Positions 17,324-26,653 of a stretch of 64,000 bases of DNA are shown in pieces. Both the position numbers and the translations under genes were made by a program. The notes under the pieces are model-generated. The model did not search any database, was not told the DNA's origin, and was given only the letters and a program-made list of their open reading frames with translations. Numbering within the stretch: the stretch's first letter is position 1; the number at the start of each line of letters is the position of its first letter. The stretch comes from Candidatus Krumholzibacteriota bacterium (lineage in GTDB: Bacteria; Krumholzibacteriota; Krumholzibacteriia; LZORAL124-64-63), in assembly GCA_022711765.1 (NCBI GenBank), contig JAKLEB010000001.1, positions 1,966,694-2,030,693 of the forward strand, read 5' to 3'.

Positions 17324-17890
17324 GGCCCCACCTCCGAGGTGGTCGCGGTTTCCTGGCGGACCTCGCGGCGGTTGACCCGACCGCGAACAGGCTCCCCGCG
17401 GGCGAGGTCGAGTCTCGACAGGGAATGATGGACGAAACGGATTACGAAATTGTCACTGAATTCGACTGGATTCTAGCGCGGCGGGGGCGGCGCCGGCAAC
17501 GGAATTCGTCGCCGGGCCGGATCGCTCGGCGCGCGCATCCCGGCGGCTTCGCGACTCGCCGTTCTAGACAAATCGTAATCCGGTATAGCAAAATCGCGTC
17601 AGTTCTGCATCTCCGCACCCCACGACGTCGCGGAAACGTGAAACACTGCAGCCGGTCTACACGGACACAACCGATCCCATCGAACGTCCATGGTGCGTTC
17701 CGCCTGGGTATCGGACGATCAAACCACCTTCCCCCGGGCTCTCCCCTCGCCAGCGGCCGACACAAGGCTGTTGTACCACATCGTCGCCGCCGCTTTCGCG
17801 ACCGACCTCGCTGGGTTCGCGGCACCAGTCTGCTTCGAACCGCTACCGACCCTCACGGCACCCTCTCGATCCTCCATTTCCGCCCCTTCC
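17324..17890 (-). other. Long non-coding region upstream of the second kinase
   Basis: About 570 bases without a credible gene. The half near 17715-17890 is a diverged homologue of 20370-20548 with the same spacing between shared blocks: CAAACCACCTT.CCCCCGG, then about 55 bases, TACCACATC, then about 118 bases, ACGCGCACCCC. The minus strand carries TGTGGTACAAC here and TGTGGTAAGAT in the other copy, either of which could be an extended -10. Confidence 0.45.
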
Positions 17891-18196
17891 ACGCGCACCC
17901 CACCGTCCGGTTCGCTCCTCGCGGCCGCGAATCCGACCTTCGGCGCGGTTGACTCCCCTCAGACCTCGTCCACCAGCCCCGCCGTCTGGTCCCTGTCCGC
18001 CCACTCGCTGCGGCCGGCGGCCTGGTCGAACTCCATCTCCCCTTGCGGCGGACCCCGCGCCGGTGACACCGCCGGCGGCTCCCACTTTTCGCCGAGGTGC
18101 CGCAGGATCTTCGCGATCACCTCACGGTCCAGGATGAACGCCACGATCCGCAGCGGGCCGCCGCAGCGCGGGCTCTGCAACGGCCGGTTCTCGTAG
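17891..18196. repeat. 306-bp repeat, copy 1 (transposon 3' end)
   Basis: Direct repeat of 20549-20854, with about nine differences countable by eye over 306 bases. It contains the last about 79 codons of the IS91-type transposase and about 68 bases beyond its stop. Outside this block the two copies diverge sharply toward lower coordinates, giving a mosaic identity profile. Confidence 0.9.
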
Positions 18197-19475
18197 ATCC
18201 GCGCCAACAGGAGCGCCCAGCTGCCGGAGGCAGGCCGCCGGCGCGCCGCGTCGCCGCAGAGCCCCGTCGCCGCCCACGCCTGTTCCAGCTCCTGCAGCAC
18301 GGTGCCCGCCGGGCCTGCCGTCGCGGTCACCGACGACCGCAGCCGGGCGTTCGGCGCCAGCACCCCACAGTACCGGTGCCGGTGCCGGCGCGGCGGCGCC
18401 AGCAGATCGACCAGCCTGGCGAGGAACTCCACGGGGCTCAGCAGGATCTCCTGGCGCCCGTCGGCGCGCGGCCGGCGCAGACGGTACACCAGCGTGTCCG
18501 CGTTCAGGCGGCCGAGGCGGCCCTCGGCCAGGGCTGGCCGCGCGCAGTACCGCACCAGTCGCTCCAGTCCCTGCCGGTCCCAGTCCGCGATCCGTACGCT
18601 CGCGTCCACCGACCAACCGCCGCCGTGCTCCCACTCGCCCATGTCCGCGGCGGCGGCGGGGTCCAGGTGCTCGTGGCGCACGAGCCAGCGCAGGCCCCGC
18701 CGGCGCAAACCGTCGCCGACGCTGCGGATCGCCGCCTCATCGAGGTCGACCGCCGGATGGAAGATCACTTGTGCGGGATCGGCGGGATCACGGCTGAACA
18801 CGCCGTCGGTCACCAGCACGTGCTGGTTGATCCGGAGTGCACGTGGCTGTTGAGCGCGTCGCCGAACCGGTGCACGAACAGCACGGCGCCGAACCGGACG
18901 CCTCGTGGCGCGCCGGGGCTCGCCCGCCGCAGCGCGCCCTCCACCAGCCGCATGAACACCGCCGCCAGGCCGTCCAGCGCCGCCGGCTCGTGCTTGAGGA
19001 ACCACCGCACCCGTTTGGGTACCGACACCACCCACTGCCGGTATCCGACCCGCGGCAGCACGGCGTCCACCAGATGAGCGGCGGTCTCGACCATGCGGCG
19101 AGCGCCGCACGACGGACACAGGTCGCGCACCTTGCAGTAGAACACCACCAGGTACTCGTGCTTGCAGGCAGCGCAGTGGACGCGCGCGAAGCCGTGGGCC
19201 GGGATCCCGCAGCGCAGGTACTCGCGCAGGGCGCGCTCGGCCGCCGGGCGCAGCGACCGCAGGTCCGGGTCGCCGGCGCGGGCCGAAGCCAGGAACGTCT
19301 CGAGGTGTTCGCGCACGGCACGGTGCAGGACCGTGGCGGCGGGGCGGCGCGGGCGGTAGACGGTGGCCGCGCCCGCGGGAGCCGGGCGGTGGCAGGTAAT
19401 GGCGGCGGGGCTGGACGGCAGGAGTTTACAAAACCCGGCCGCAGCCACCTCATCCGCGCTGCCAGAAGTCTCCAC
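17959..19475 (-). pseudogene. IS91-family (Y2/HUH) transposase, longest copy, frameshifted (copy C)
   Basis: The longest of four copies. The N-terminal half (18810-19475) shows the IS91 zinc-finger: H-C-A-A-C-K-H-E then F-Y-C-K-V-R-D-L-C-P-S-C-G-A-R-R-M. The C-terminal half continues in another frame from V-L-V-T-D-G-V-F-S to D-E-V. The join is at 18823-18836: where copy A has three bases (coding F in H-V-H-F-H), this copy has fourteen, a net gain of eleven. The change lies inside the HUH metal-binding motif and shifts the frame, so the protein is inactive unless both frames are joined in some way. Both halves are otherwise open, so decay is recent. Family assignment rests on the zinc finger, HUH motif and Y-R-L-R-R-P/L-L-S-P-V-E-F-L region. 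Confidence 0.88.
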
Positions 19476-19544
19476 CGGGCGAGTAAAAATCGAGCCCCGG
19501 ACCGGGATCCGGGGCTCGTTGACCAGTGACGCCGGAATCGAGAA

Positions 19545-20123
19545 CTACTCGAACAGGCTCTTGACGCCGGTCCAGGTATGGTTCTCGACCGCGATGACGC
19601 CGCCACCGAAGATGGTCGCCACGACGCCGTTGATCTCGCCGGTGACCAGCCAGCAGCTGATCAGGTCGTCCGGGTTCGCGCCATTGGCGATGACGGGGCC
19701 GTCATGACCAGGAACGCTCTGCGGATTCGCGGGACCGTACTCGATCACGGCCGGGTTCGCAGCGCCGTACAGGACCTGCAGCGTGCAGAGCACGACGCCT
19801 TCCTCCGGGGCCGGCAGGGGGAAGCCATAGCCGGCGAGGTGGTTGACGCTGCTGCCGAAGTTCGTCCAGCCATTGGGGCCGCTGGCACCGAGCACGAACA
19901 GGGACGCCGGAACGGTGATCCCGACCTCGTAGCCGCCGACCAACTCGACGTTACCCATCGGGAAGAACACGATGAACGCGTTGAAGGGCGCGCCGGCGGG
20001 ATTGAAGTTCGTGTGCTCCTGATCGAAGGCAGTCGCGGAGAAGAACATGCCCAATTCGGGGGCATCGGCGAGCGCCCCACCAGCCATCACGGCCATCAGG
20101 GCCAGGCCTAGCAATTTCTTCAT
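19545..20123 (-). CDS. Small secreted protein with C-terminal TW..VK.L[YF] motif
   Basis: A 192-aa exported protein with a classic signal peptide (M-K-K-L-L-G-L-A-L-M-A-V-M-A-G-G-A-L-A) and an AGGAGG ribosome site. The mature part is Gly/Pro/Asn-rich and beta-like with two Cys (V-V-L-C-T-L, I-S-C-W-L). It ends H-T-W-T-G-V-K-S-L-F-E, matching the tails at 14102-14512 and 35476-36099. I recognise no other domain. The gene survives intact between transposase copies C and D. A strong hairpin at 20182-20212 separates it from the dockerin-like fragment upstream. Confidence 0.78.
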   Translation of the reverse strand: MKKLLGLALMAVMAGGALADAPELGMFFSATAFDQEHTNFNPAGAPFNAFIVFFPMGNVELVGGYEVGITVPASLFVLGASGPNGWTNFGSSVNHLAGYGFPLPAPEEGVVLCTLQVLYGAANPAVIEYGPANPQSVPGHDGPVIANGANPDDLISCWLVTGEINGVVATIFGGGVIAVENHTWTGVKSLFE

Positions 20124-20181
20124 GGTTGCCCTCCTGAAGCAGCGCAGGTCAGTGTCTCAGGTAGGCCGGAGGGAGAACCCT

Positions 20182-20212
20182 GCTGCCCCGCCGCCTGCAT
20201 CGGCGGGGCAGC
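20182..20212 (-). terminator. Strong hairpin, probable terminator behind the dockerin-like fragment
   Basis: Twelve perfect base pairs (GCTGCCCCGCCG with CGGCGGGGCAGC) around a seven-base loop, 25 bases downstream of the stop at 20237 on the minus strand, followed by AGGGTTCTC. The T-tract is poor, but position and stem strength fit a terminator. Confidence 0.5.
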
Positions 20213-20236
20213 TTCCGGCACATTGGATCACACCTG

Positions 20237-20428
20237 CTAGTTGCAGTGCGTGCCGATATTTTTCGTCATGCGCACGATGTCGGACAGGTTGATGAAGTTG
20301 TCGTTGTTAAAGTCACCTGCGTACTTCGGGTTGGTGGTGTAGTTGCCGTTGAGAATCTGCGGGGAATAGGACGGACAAACCACCTTTCCCCCGGCCGGAT
20401 CCCTCGGCCAGGACCGGCGCGAGTTCAT
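20237..20428 (-). pseudogene. Dockerin-like C-terminal fragment
   Basis: An open frame of 63 codons whose end, Y-A-G-D-F-N-N-D-N-F-I-N-L-S-D-I-V, is one half of a type I dockerin: a Ca2+-binding loop (D-x-N-x-D-x-x-I-N-x-x-D). A normal dockerin has two such loops and sits at the C-terminus of a larger secreted protein. Here the upstream part runs into the transposon-associated region at 20370-20548 without ribosome site or signal peptide. I read it as the surviving end of a secreted protein cut by the element; a tiny standalone gene is less likely. Confidence 0.5.
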
Positions 20429-20548
20429 CTTACCACATCCTTGCCTCCGATTTCCCGCTCGACCTCGCCGCGATCACGGCCGCGGGTTCGCTCCGGCCCG
20501 TCGCGAACGGCCGCGACCGCCCTTTGAACCCCCATCCCCGGCCCGACC
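20429..20548. other. Non-coding flank of transposase copy D
   Basis: No gene. Part of the diverged duplicate of 17715-17890 described there. Confidence 0.4.
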
Positions 20549-20854
20549 ACGCGCACCCCACCGTCCGGTTCGCTCCTCGCGGCCGCGAATCCGACCTTCG
20601 GCGCGGTTGATTCCCCTCAGACCTCGTCCACCAGCCCCGCCGTCTGGTCCCTGTCCGCCCACTCGCTGCGGCCGGCGGCCTGGTCGAACTCCATCTCCCC
20701 TTGCGGCGGACCCCGCGCCGGTGACACCGCCGGCGGCTCCCACTCCTCCCCCAGGTGCCGCAGGATCTTCGCGATCACCTCACGGTCCAGGATGAACGCC
20801 ACGATCCGCAGCGGGCCGCCGCAGCGCGAGCACTGCAGCGGGCGGTTCTCGTAT
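20549..20854. repeat. 306-bp repeat, copy 2 (transposon 3' end)
   Basis: Direct repeat of 17891-18196, about 97% identical by eye. See copy 1. Confidence 0.9.
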
Positions 20855-21025
20855 GTAGATCCGCGCCAGCAGATCGACCAGCCTGGCGAGGAACTCCAGC
20901 GGCCCGAGCAGGAGCTCGGTGCGGCCGGCGGGGCGGCGCGGGAGGTAGACGGTTGCTGCACCCGCGGGGACCGGGTGGTGGCAGGCGGTGTTAGCGGGGC
21001 CGGGCGGCAGGGCGAACGTCCACGC
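20625..21025 (-). pseudogene. IS91-family transposase, internally deleted derivative (copy D)
   Basis: Keeps the N-terminal A-C-H-H-P-V-P-A-G-A-A-T-V-Y (compare T-C-H-R-P-A-P-A-G-A-A-T-V-Y in copy C), then jumps to G-R-T-E-L-L-L-G-P-L-E-F-L-A-R-L-V-D-L-L-A and again to R-I-Y...R-P-L-Q-C-S-R-C-G-G-P-L-R-I-V-A-F, ending L-V-D-E-V. Two long internal deletions have reduced a gene of about 500 codons to about 400 bases while keeping both ends. A four-base insertion (TGTA, near 20853) breaks the frame. Confidence 0.82.
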
Positions 21026-21081
21026 AAGGAACGATACCGGGCGTGGCAAACGGTTAAATCTCCGGCCGTCCCGTCGGCCCC

Positions 21082-24000
21082 CTACACCTGCAGCGCCCGC
21101 GCCTCCGCCAGCGCCGCCTCCACGTCCACCTCGGCCCCCACCGCCACCGCGAGGTCCCGCACGAGCTCCCAGTTCGCCCGCCGACCCGACCGCCCCGGTC
21201 GCAGCTCGCACACGCGGCCGTCGGTCGCCACGACCGTGCCCGCGTCGTCGAGCGCGTGGGTGCGCGGCAGCACCAGGTCGGCCTGGACCTTGGCCGCAGC
21301 GGTCACGCTCTGCGCGGCGAAGAACCCGCGCGGGCGTGCGAGATCCGCCGGCGCGTCGCCCAGAAGCAGGGTCGCCGCGCCGCCGCCCGCCAGCTCGCCG
21401 TCCGCGAGCGGCTCGATCCCGAGCGCCTCGAGTCCGACCGCGTTCGCGCCCTGGCGCAGCGCGAGCACCTTGACGGCATGCTTCTTCACCAGCGCGGCCA
21501 GCGGCTCCGCGAGGTCACCGACCTGCGGCCCCACCACGAGCACCGCTCCCGGCTGGGCCAGCAGCGCGCCCATCCGGTCCAGCGCCTTGCGCTCGAGTTC
21601 GCGCGAGGTGCCCAGCCGGTGGCTGCCGCAGTCGACGAGGGCGATCTGCGCCCCGCGGTGCGCGGCCTTGCGCAGCAGCACGCCCGCGACCGGGAAGGCC
21701 TCGCCCACGTCGGCGCCCACCACGAGGATCGCCGGGGCGGACGTCAGCCCGGCCACCGTCGCCTGGCCCGCCGCCTCGGCCACGACCAAGTTCTGCCACC
21801 CGTGGGCCACGGCGTCCGGCGCGAGCCAGCGGACCTCGCCGCCCAGCTTCGCCGCGACCGCGCGCGCGAGCACCGCTTCCTCGTTCGTGCAGTCGGGGCC
21901 GAGCACGATGCGTCCGCCCGCGAGCTTGCCGGCGAGCTCGCGCACCGCCGCGACGAGGTCGACCACCGGTGCTGCCGCGTTGGCGTCCGTCCACTCGAAG
22001 CGCCCCTTGCGGCACATGTGGACGTCGTTCCAGCCGTCCTCGCGCGGCGTGACGCGGATGACCTTGTCCGCGAGCGCGTGCACGCCCACGTCGCAGGCGA
22101 GCGAGCAGCTCGTGCACACGGTCGCCGCGGCCACGGTCGGGTACGGTCCCGGCTTGTCCAGCGGGACCTGCTCGGTGAGCGCGCCCACCGGACAGGCGGC
22201 GACGCAGTCGCCGCAGGCCTCGCAGGCGGTCTCGACGAGCGGCTGGTTCAGGGTCGGGCCCACGGTGGATTCGAAACCGCGCGAGGCGAATCCGAACACG
22301 GCGAGGCCGCGGCCCTGGTCGCAGACCTCGACGCACTTGCCGCACTTGACGCACTTGTTCGGGTCGCGGCGGATGTCGGGGTGGCTCGCGTCGACCGCGT
22401 AGTCGTGGCTCGCGCCCGCGTATCGCCGCGGGTTCACCTGGTACTCGTCGATGTACTTCTTGAGCTTGCACTCGACGACGTCCTGACAGCCGCAGCTCAG
22501 GCAGCGGCTCGCCTCCTGGACGGCCTCTGCCGTGCTGAATCCGGTGTCGACCTCGGCGTCGCTCGTGATCCTCGCGGCCGGCTCGAGCACGACCGGCTCC
22601 AGCCGCGGCCGCTTTTCGTACTGCGCGAACAGCGAGTCCGGCACGTCGCGCCGCGTCGAGACGACGTCGAGCCGCTCGACGTAGGGCTCGCCGCGCAGGA
22701 AGAGGTCGATGCCCTCGGCCGCCTTGCGGCCCATGTAGACCGCGTCGACCACGAGCTGCGGACCGGTCACGAGGTCGCCCGCCGCGAACACCTTCTCGCG
22801 GTTGGTGCGGAACGTCGGCCGGTGCACGTTGACCGTGCTCCACCTGGTCTGCTCGACGTCGCCGGGCGGGACCACGCCCGGCTCGATGTCCTGGCCGATG
22901 GCCTTGATGACCGCGTCGGCGGGCACGAGGAACTCGCTGCCCTCGATCGGCACCGGGCTGCGGCGGCCCGAGGCGTCGGGCTCGCCCAGCTCCATGCGCT
23001 GGCATTCCATGCCCACCAGCCGGTCGCCGGCGAAGCGCAGGCCCGTGGGCGCCACGAGGAACTCGTACTTGACGCCCTCGGCGCCGGCGTCGTCGATCTC
23101 GCACGCCTCGGCCGGCATCTCGGCGCGGCTGCGGCGGTAGACGAGCGTCACCCGGCAGCCCTGGCGGCGCGCGGTGCGGGCGGCGTCGATCGCCGTGTTG
23201 CCGCCGCCGACCACGACGACGTTCCGGCCGAGGTCGACGCGGCGGCCGAGCGCCACCTCGCGCAGGTAGTCGATGCCGCCGAAGACGCGCGGATGGTCCT
23301 CGCCCGCGACGCGCAGGCCCTTGGCCTGCCAGGCGCCGATCGCGAGGACCACGGCGTCGTACCGGTCCTCGAGCTGCTTGACCGTGAAGTCGCGGCCGAG
23401 CGCCTGGTCGCACTTCACCTCGATGTGGCCGAGGCCGACGATCTGCGCGATCTCCCAGTCGAGTACGGCCTTGGGCAGCCGGTACTCGGGGATGCCGTAG
23501 CGCAGCATGCCGCCGAGCTGCGGCATCTGGTCGAAGATGACCGAGCCGTGACCCTTGACGCGCAGGTAGTAGGCCGCGGTCAGGCCGGCCGGTCCGCCGC
23601 CCACGATGGCGACGGTCTTGCCCGAGAACGGCTCGAGCTGGGGCAGCACGACGCCGTGCTCCATCTCCCAGTCGGCGACCCAGCGCTTGAGGTTGCGGAT
23701 CGAGACCGGCGCCTCGACGCGCGCGCGACGGCAGTCCTCCTCGCAGGGATGCGGGCAGACGCGGCCGAGCGAGCCGGGCAGCGGGATCTTCTTGCGCAGG
23801 ATCTCCATCGAGGCGGCGTAGTCCTCGTTGGCGATCGCGCCGACGTAGCCCTGCACGTCGGCGTGCGCCGGGCACTTCTTGTGGCAGGGAGCCTTGCAGT
23901 CGGCGTTGTGGTCCGACATGAGCAGCTCGAGGCCGGTCCGTCGCGCGGCCCGCACCTTGGCGCCGTCCACGTCGATGACCATGCCGTCGCGGACCGCCGT

Positions 24001-24195
24001 GCCGCAGGCGGGTACGAGGCGGCCCATGCCCTCGATCTGCGCCAGGCAGACGAAGCACGAGGTGAACGGGCGGTCGTGCGCCCGGTCGCGGCACAGGGTC
24101 GGGACCTCGGTGCCGGCCAGGGCAGCGGCATCGAGGATCGTCGTGCCCACCGGAACGTCGAGCTGCTTGCCGTTGATCGTGACCTTGACGCTCAT
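21082..24195 (-). CDS. NuoG-like / GltD-like fusion oxidoreductase (2Fe-2S ferredoxin, NAD(P)-FAD module, 4Fe-4S, degenerate molybdopterin domain)
   Basis: A 1037-aa cytoplasmic Fe-S flavoprotein. Residues 1-78: NuoG/HydA-type [2Fe-2S] ferredoxin with Cys35, 47, 50 and 64. About 100-175: C-K-A-P-C-H-K-K-C-P and V-C-P-H-P-C-E-E-D-C, the [4Fe-4S] sites of GltD/NfnB. About 190-545: two dinucleotide folds, G-G-G-P-A-G-L (FAD) and V-V-G-G-G-N-T-A-I-D-A-A-R-T-A (NAD(P)). About 620-700: C-V-K-C-G-K-C-V-E-V-C and C-E-A-C-G-D-C-V-A-A-C-P. Then a Mo-Fe4S4 motif, C-T-S-C-S-L-A-C...C-R-K-G, and a NuoG-like degenerate molybdopterin domain. Third gene of an operon with nuoE- and nuoF-like genes, four bases from nuoF. 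Probably joins NADH and NAD(P)H chemistry with ferredoxin; no hydrogenase or formate dehydrogenase catalytic subunit is present here. Confidence 0.85.
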   Translation of the reverse strand: MSVKVTINGKQLDVPVGTTILDAAALAGTEVPTLCRDRAHDRPFTSCFVCLAQIEGMGRLVPACGTAVRDGMVIDVDGAKVRAARRTGLELLMSDHNADCKAPCHKKCPAHADVQGYVGAIANEDYAASMEILRKKIPLPGSLGRVCPHPCEEDCRRARVEAPVSIRNLKRWVADWEMEHGVVLPQLEPFSGKTVAIVGGGPAGLTAAYYLRVKGHGSVIFDQMPQLGGMLRYGIPEYRLPKAVLDWEIAQIVGLGHIEVKCDQALGRDFTVKQLEDRYDAVVLAIGAWQAKGLRVAGEDHPRVFGGIDYLREVALGRRVDLGRNVVVVGGGNTAIDAARTARRQGCRVTLVYRRSRAEMPAEACEIDDAGAEGVKYEFLVAPTGLRFAGDRLVGMECQRMELGEPDASGRRSPVPIEGSEFLVPADAVIKAIGQDIEPGVVPPGDVEQTRWSTVNVHRPTFRTNREKVFAAGDLVTGPQLVVDAVYMGRKAAEGIDLFLRGEPYVERLDVVSTRRDVPDSLFAQYEKRPRLEPVVLEPAARITSDAEVDTGFSTAEAVQEASRCLSCGCQDVVECKLKKYIDEYQVNPRRYAGASHDYAVDASHPDIRRDPNKCVKCGKCVEVCDQGRGLAVFGFASRGFESTVGPTLNQPLVETACEACGDCVAACPVGALTEQVPLDKPGPYPTVAAATVCTSCSLACDVGVHALADKVIRVTPREDGWNDVHMCRKGRFEWTDANAAAPVVDLVAAVRELAGKLAGGRIVLGPDCTNEEAVLARAVAAKLGGEVRWLAPDAVAHGWQNLVVAEAAGQATVAGLTSAPAILVVGADVGEAFPVAGVLLRKAAHRGAQIALVDCGSHRLGTSRELERKALDRMGALLAQPGAVLVVGPQVGDLAEPLAALVKKHAVKVLALRQGANAVGLEALGIEPLADGELAGGGAATLLLGDAPADLARPRGFFAAQSVTAAAKVQADLVLPRTHALDDAGTVVATDGRVCELRPGRSGRRANWELVRDLAVAVGAEVDVEAALAEARALQV

Positions 24196-24199
24196 GTCC

Positions 24200-25978
<1,779 letters not shown>

Positions 25979-25981
25979 GGT

Positions 25982-26452
25982 CTAGACCTCCCCCGCGCGG
26001 TAGCTGTCGAGAATCTCGCGGGTCTTCTCGAGGCTGAGGCTCCCGTAGGTCGTCTCGCCGACCATCATGACCGGAGCCAGCGAGCAGCAGCCCAGGCACG
26101 CCACCACCTGGACCGTGAAGACCCGGTCCTCCGTGGTGTCCGCATCCGCGAGGTGCAGGTAGTCGCGGATCGCGGTCAGGATGTTGACCGCGCCCTTCAC
26201 GTGGCAGGCCGTGCCGTCGCAGACCTTGATCAGGTGCTTGCCCACCGGCGTCGTGCGGAACTGGGCGTAGAAGGTGGCCACCCCGTAGGCTTTGCTCGCC
26301 GGGATGCCCATCTCCTGCTCGATCAGGGCGAACGACTCCGGCGGCAGGTAGCCCACATTCGTCTGGATGGCCTGCAGCACGGGGATCGTCGCCCCGGTCT
26401 GGCCTTTGAACGGTCGGATGAGTTCGAGGAGCTGGCTGGTATTCGCGTCCAT
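25982..26452 (-). CDS. NuoE/HydC-like thioredoxin-fold [2Fe-2S] subunit
   Basis: A 156-aa subunit of NADH-dehydrogenase-type complexes. The [2Fe-2S] ligands are visible as C-D-G-T-A-C-H-V-K-G and V-A-C-L-G-C-C-S-L-A-P; Y-G-V-A-T-F-Y-A-Q-F is also characteristic. The ATG at 26452 is preferred (GGGGG before it); the frame extends further upstream to 26524, but those residues are not family-like. First gene of the nuoE-nuoF-fusion operon. Confidence 0.9.
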   Translation of the reverse strand: MDANTSQLLELIRPFKGQTGATIPVLQAIQTNVGYLPPESFALIEQEMGIPASKAYGVATFYAQFRTTPVGKHLIKVCDGTACHVKGAVNILTAIRDYLHLADADTTEDRVFTVQVVACLGCCSLAPVMMVGETTYGSLSLEKTREILDSYRAGEV

Positions 26453-26523
26453 GGGTGCCCCCACAGGGTGTGGATCCGGCGTCGTAACGTCGCCGCGCGG
26501 AAGAGCGCCAGGGTTCGCGATCA

Positions 26524-26551
26524 AAGATAGTCAACCAGTGGGCGATTCCAA
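26524..26551 (-). promoter_or_regulatory. Candidate promoter of the nuoE-like operon
   Basis: Minus-strand TTGGAA (26551-26546), 16 bases, TATCTT (26529-26524), about 72 bases before the start. The opposite strand of this 201-base gap must drive the divergent DUF4388-HDOD gene, for which I see no clear boxes. Confidence 0.4.
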
Positions 26552-26653
26552 GGAAACTCGCGCCCTCAAGACAGCCGTGGAACAGCCGATCCTTCAGGGC
26601 GGAACCCGCTCGTCCACCGGTCTGCCGCCGCATCGTCCCGGAGGCTGCGTCTC

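Noticed and set aside
17694..17720. Defined IS91 terminus with target tetranucleotide
   Set aside because: The similarity to 20363-20390 ends here, but no exact GAAC/CAAG junction or hairpin could be fixed, so I do not annotate a terminus.
17324..17890. An RNA gene or tRNA in the long gap upstream of the second kinase
   Set aside because: No cloverleaf, T-loop consensus or strong conserved fold could be found by eye; part of it is a diverged duplicate of another transposon flank.
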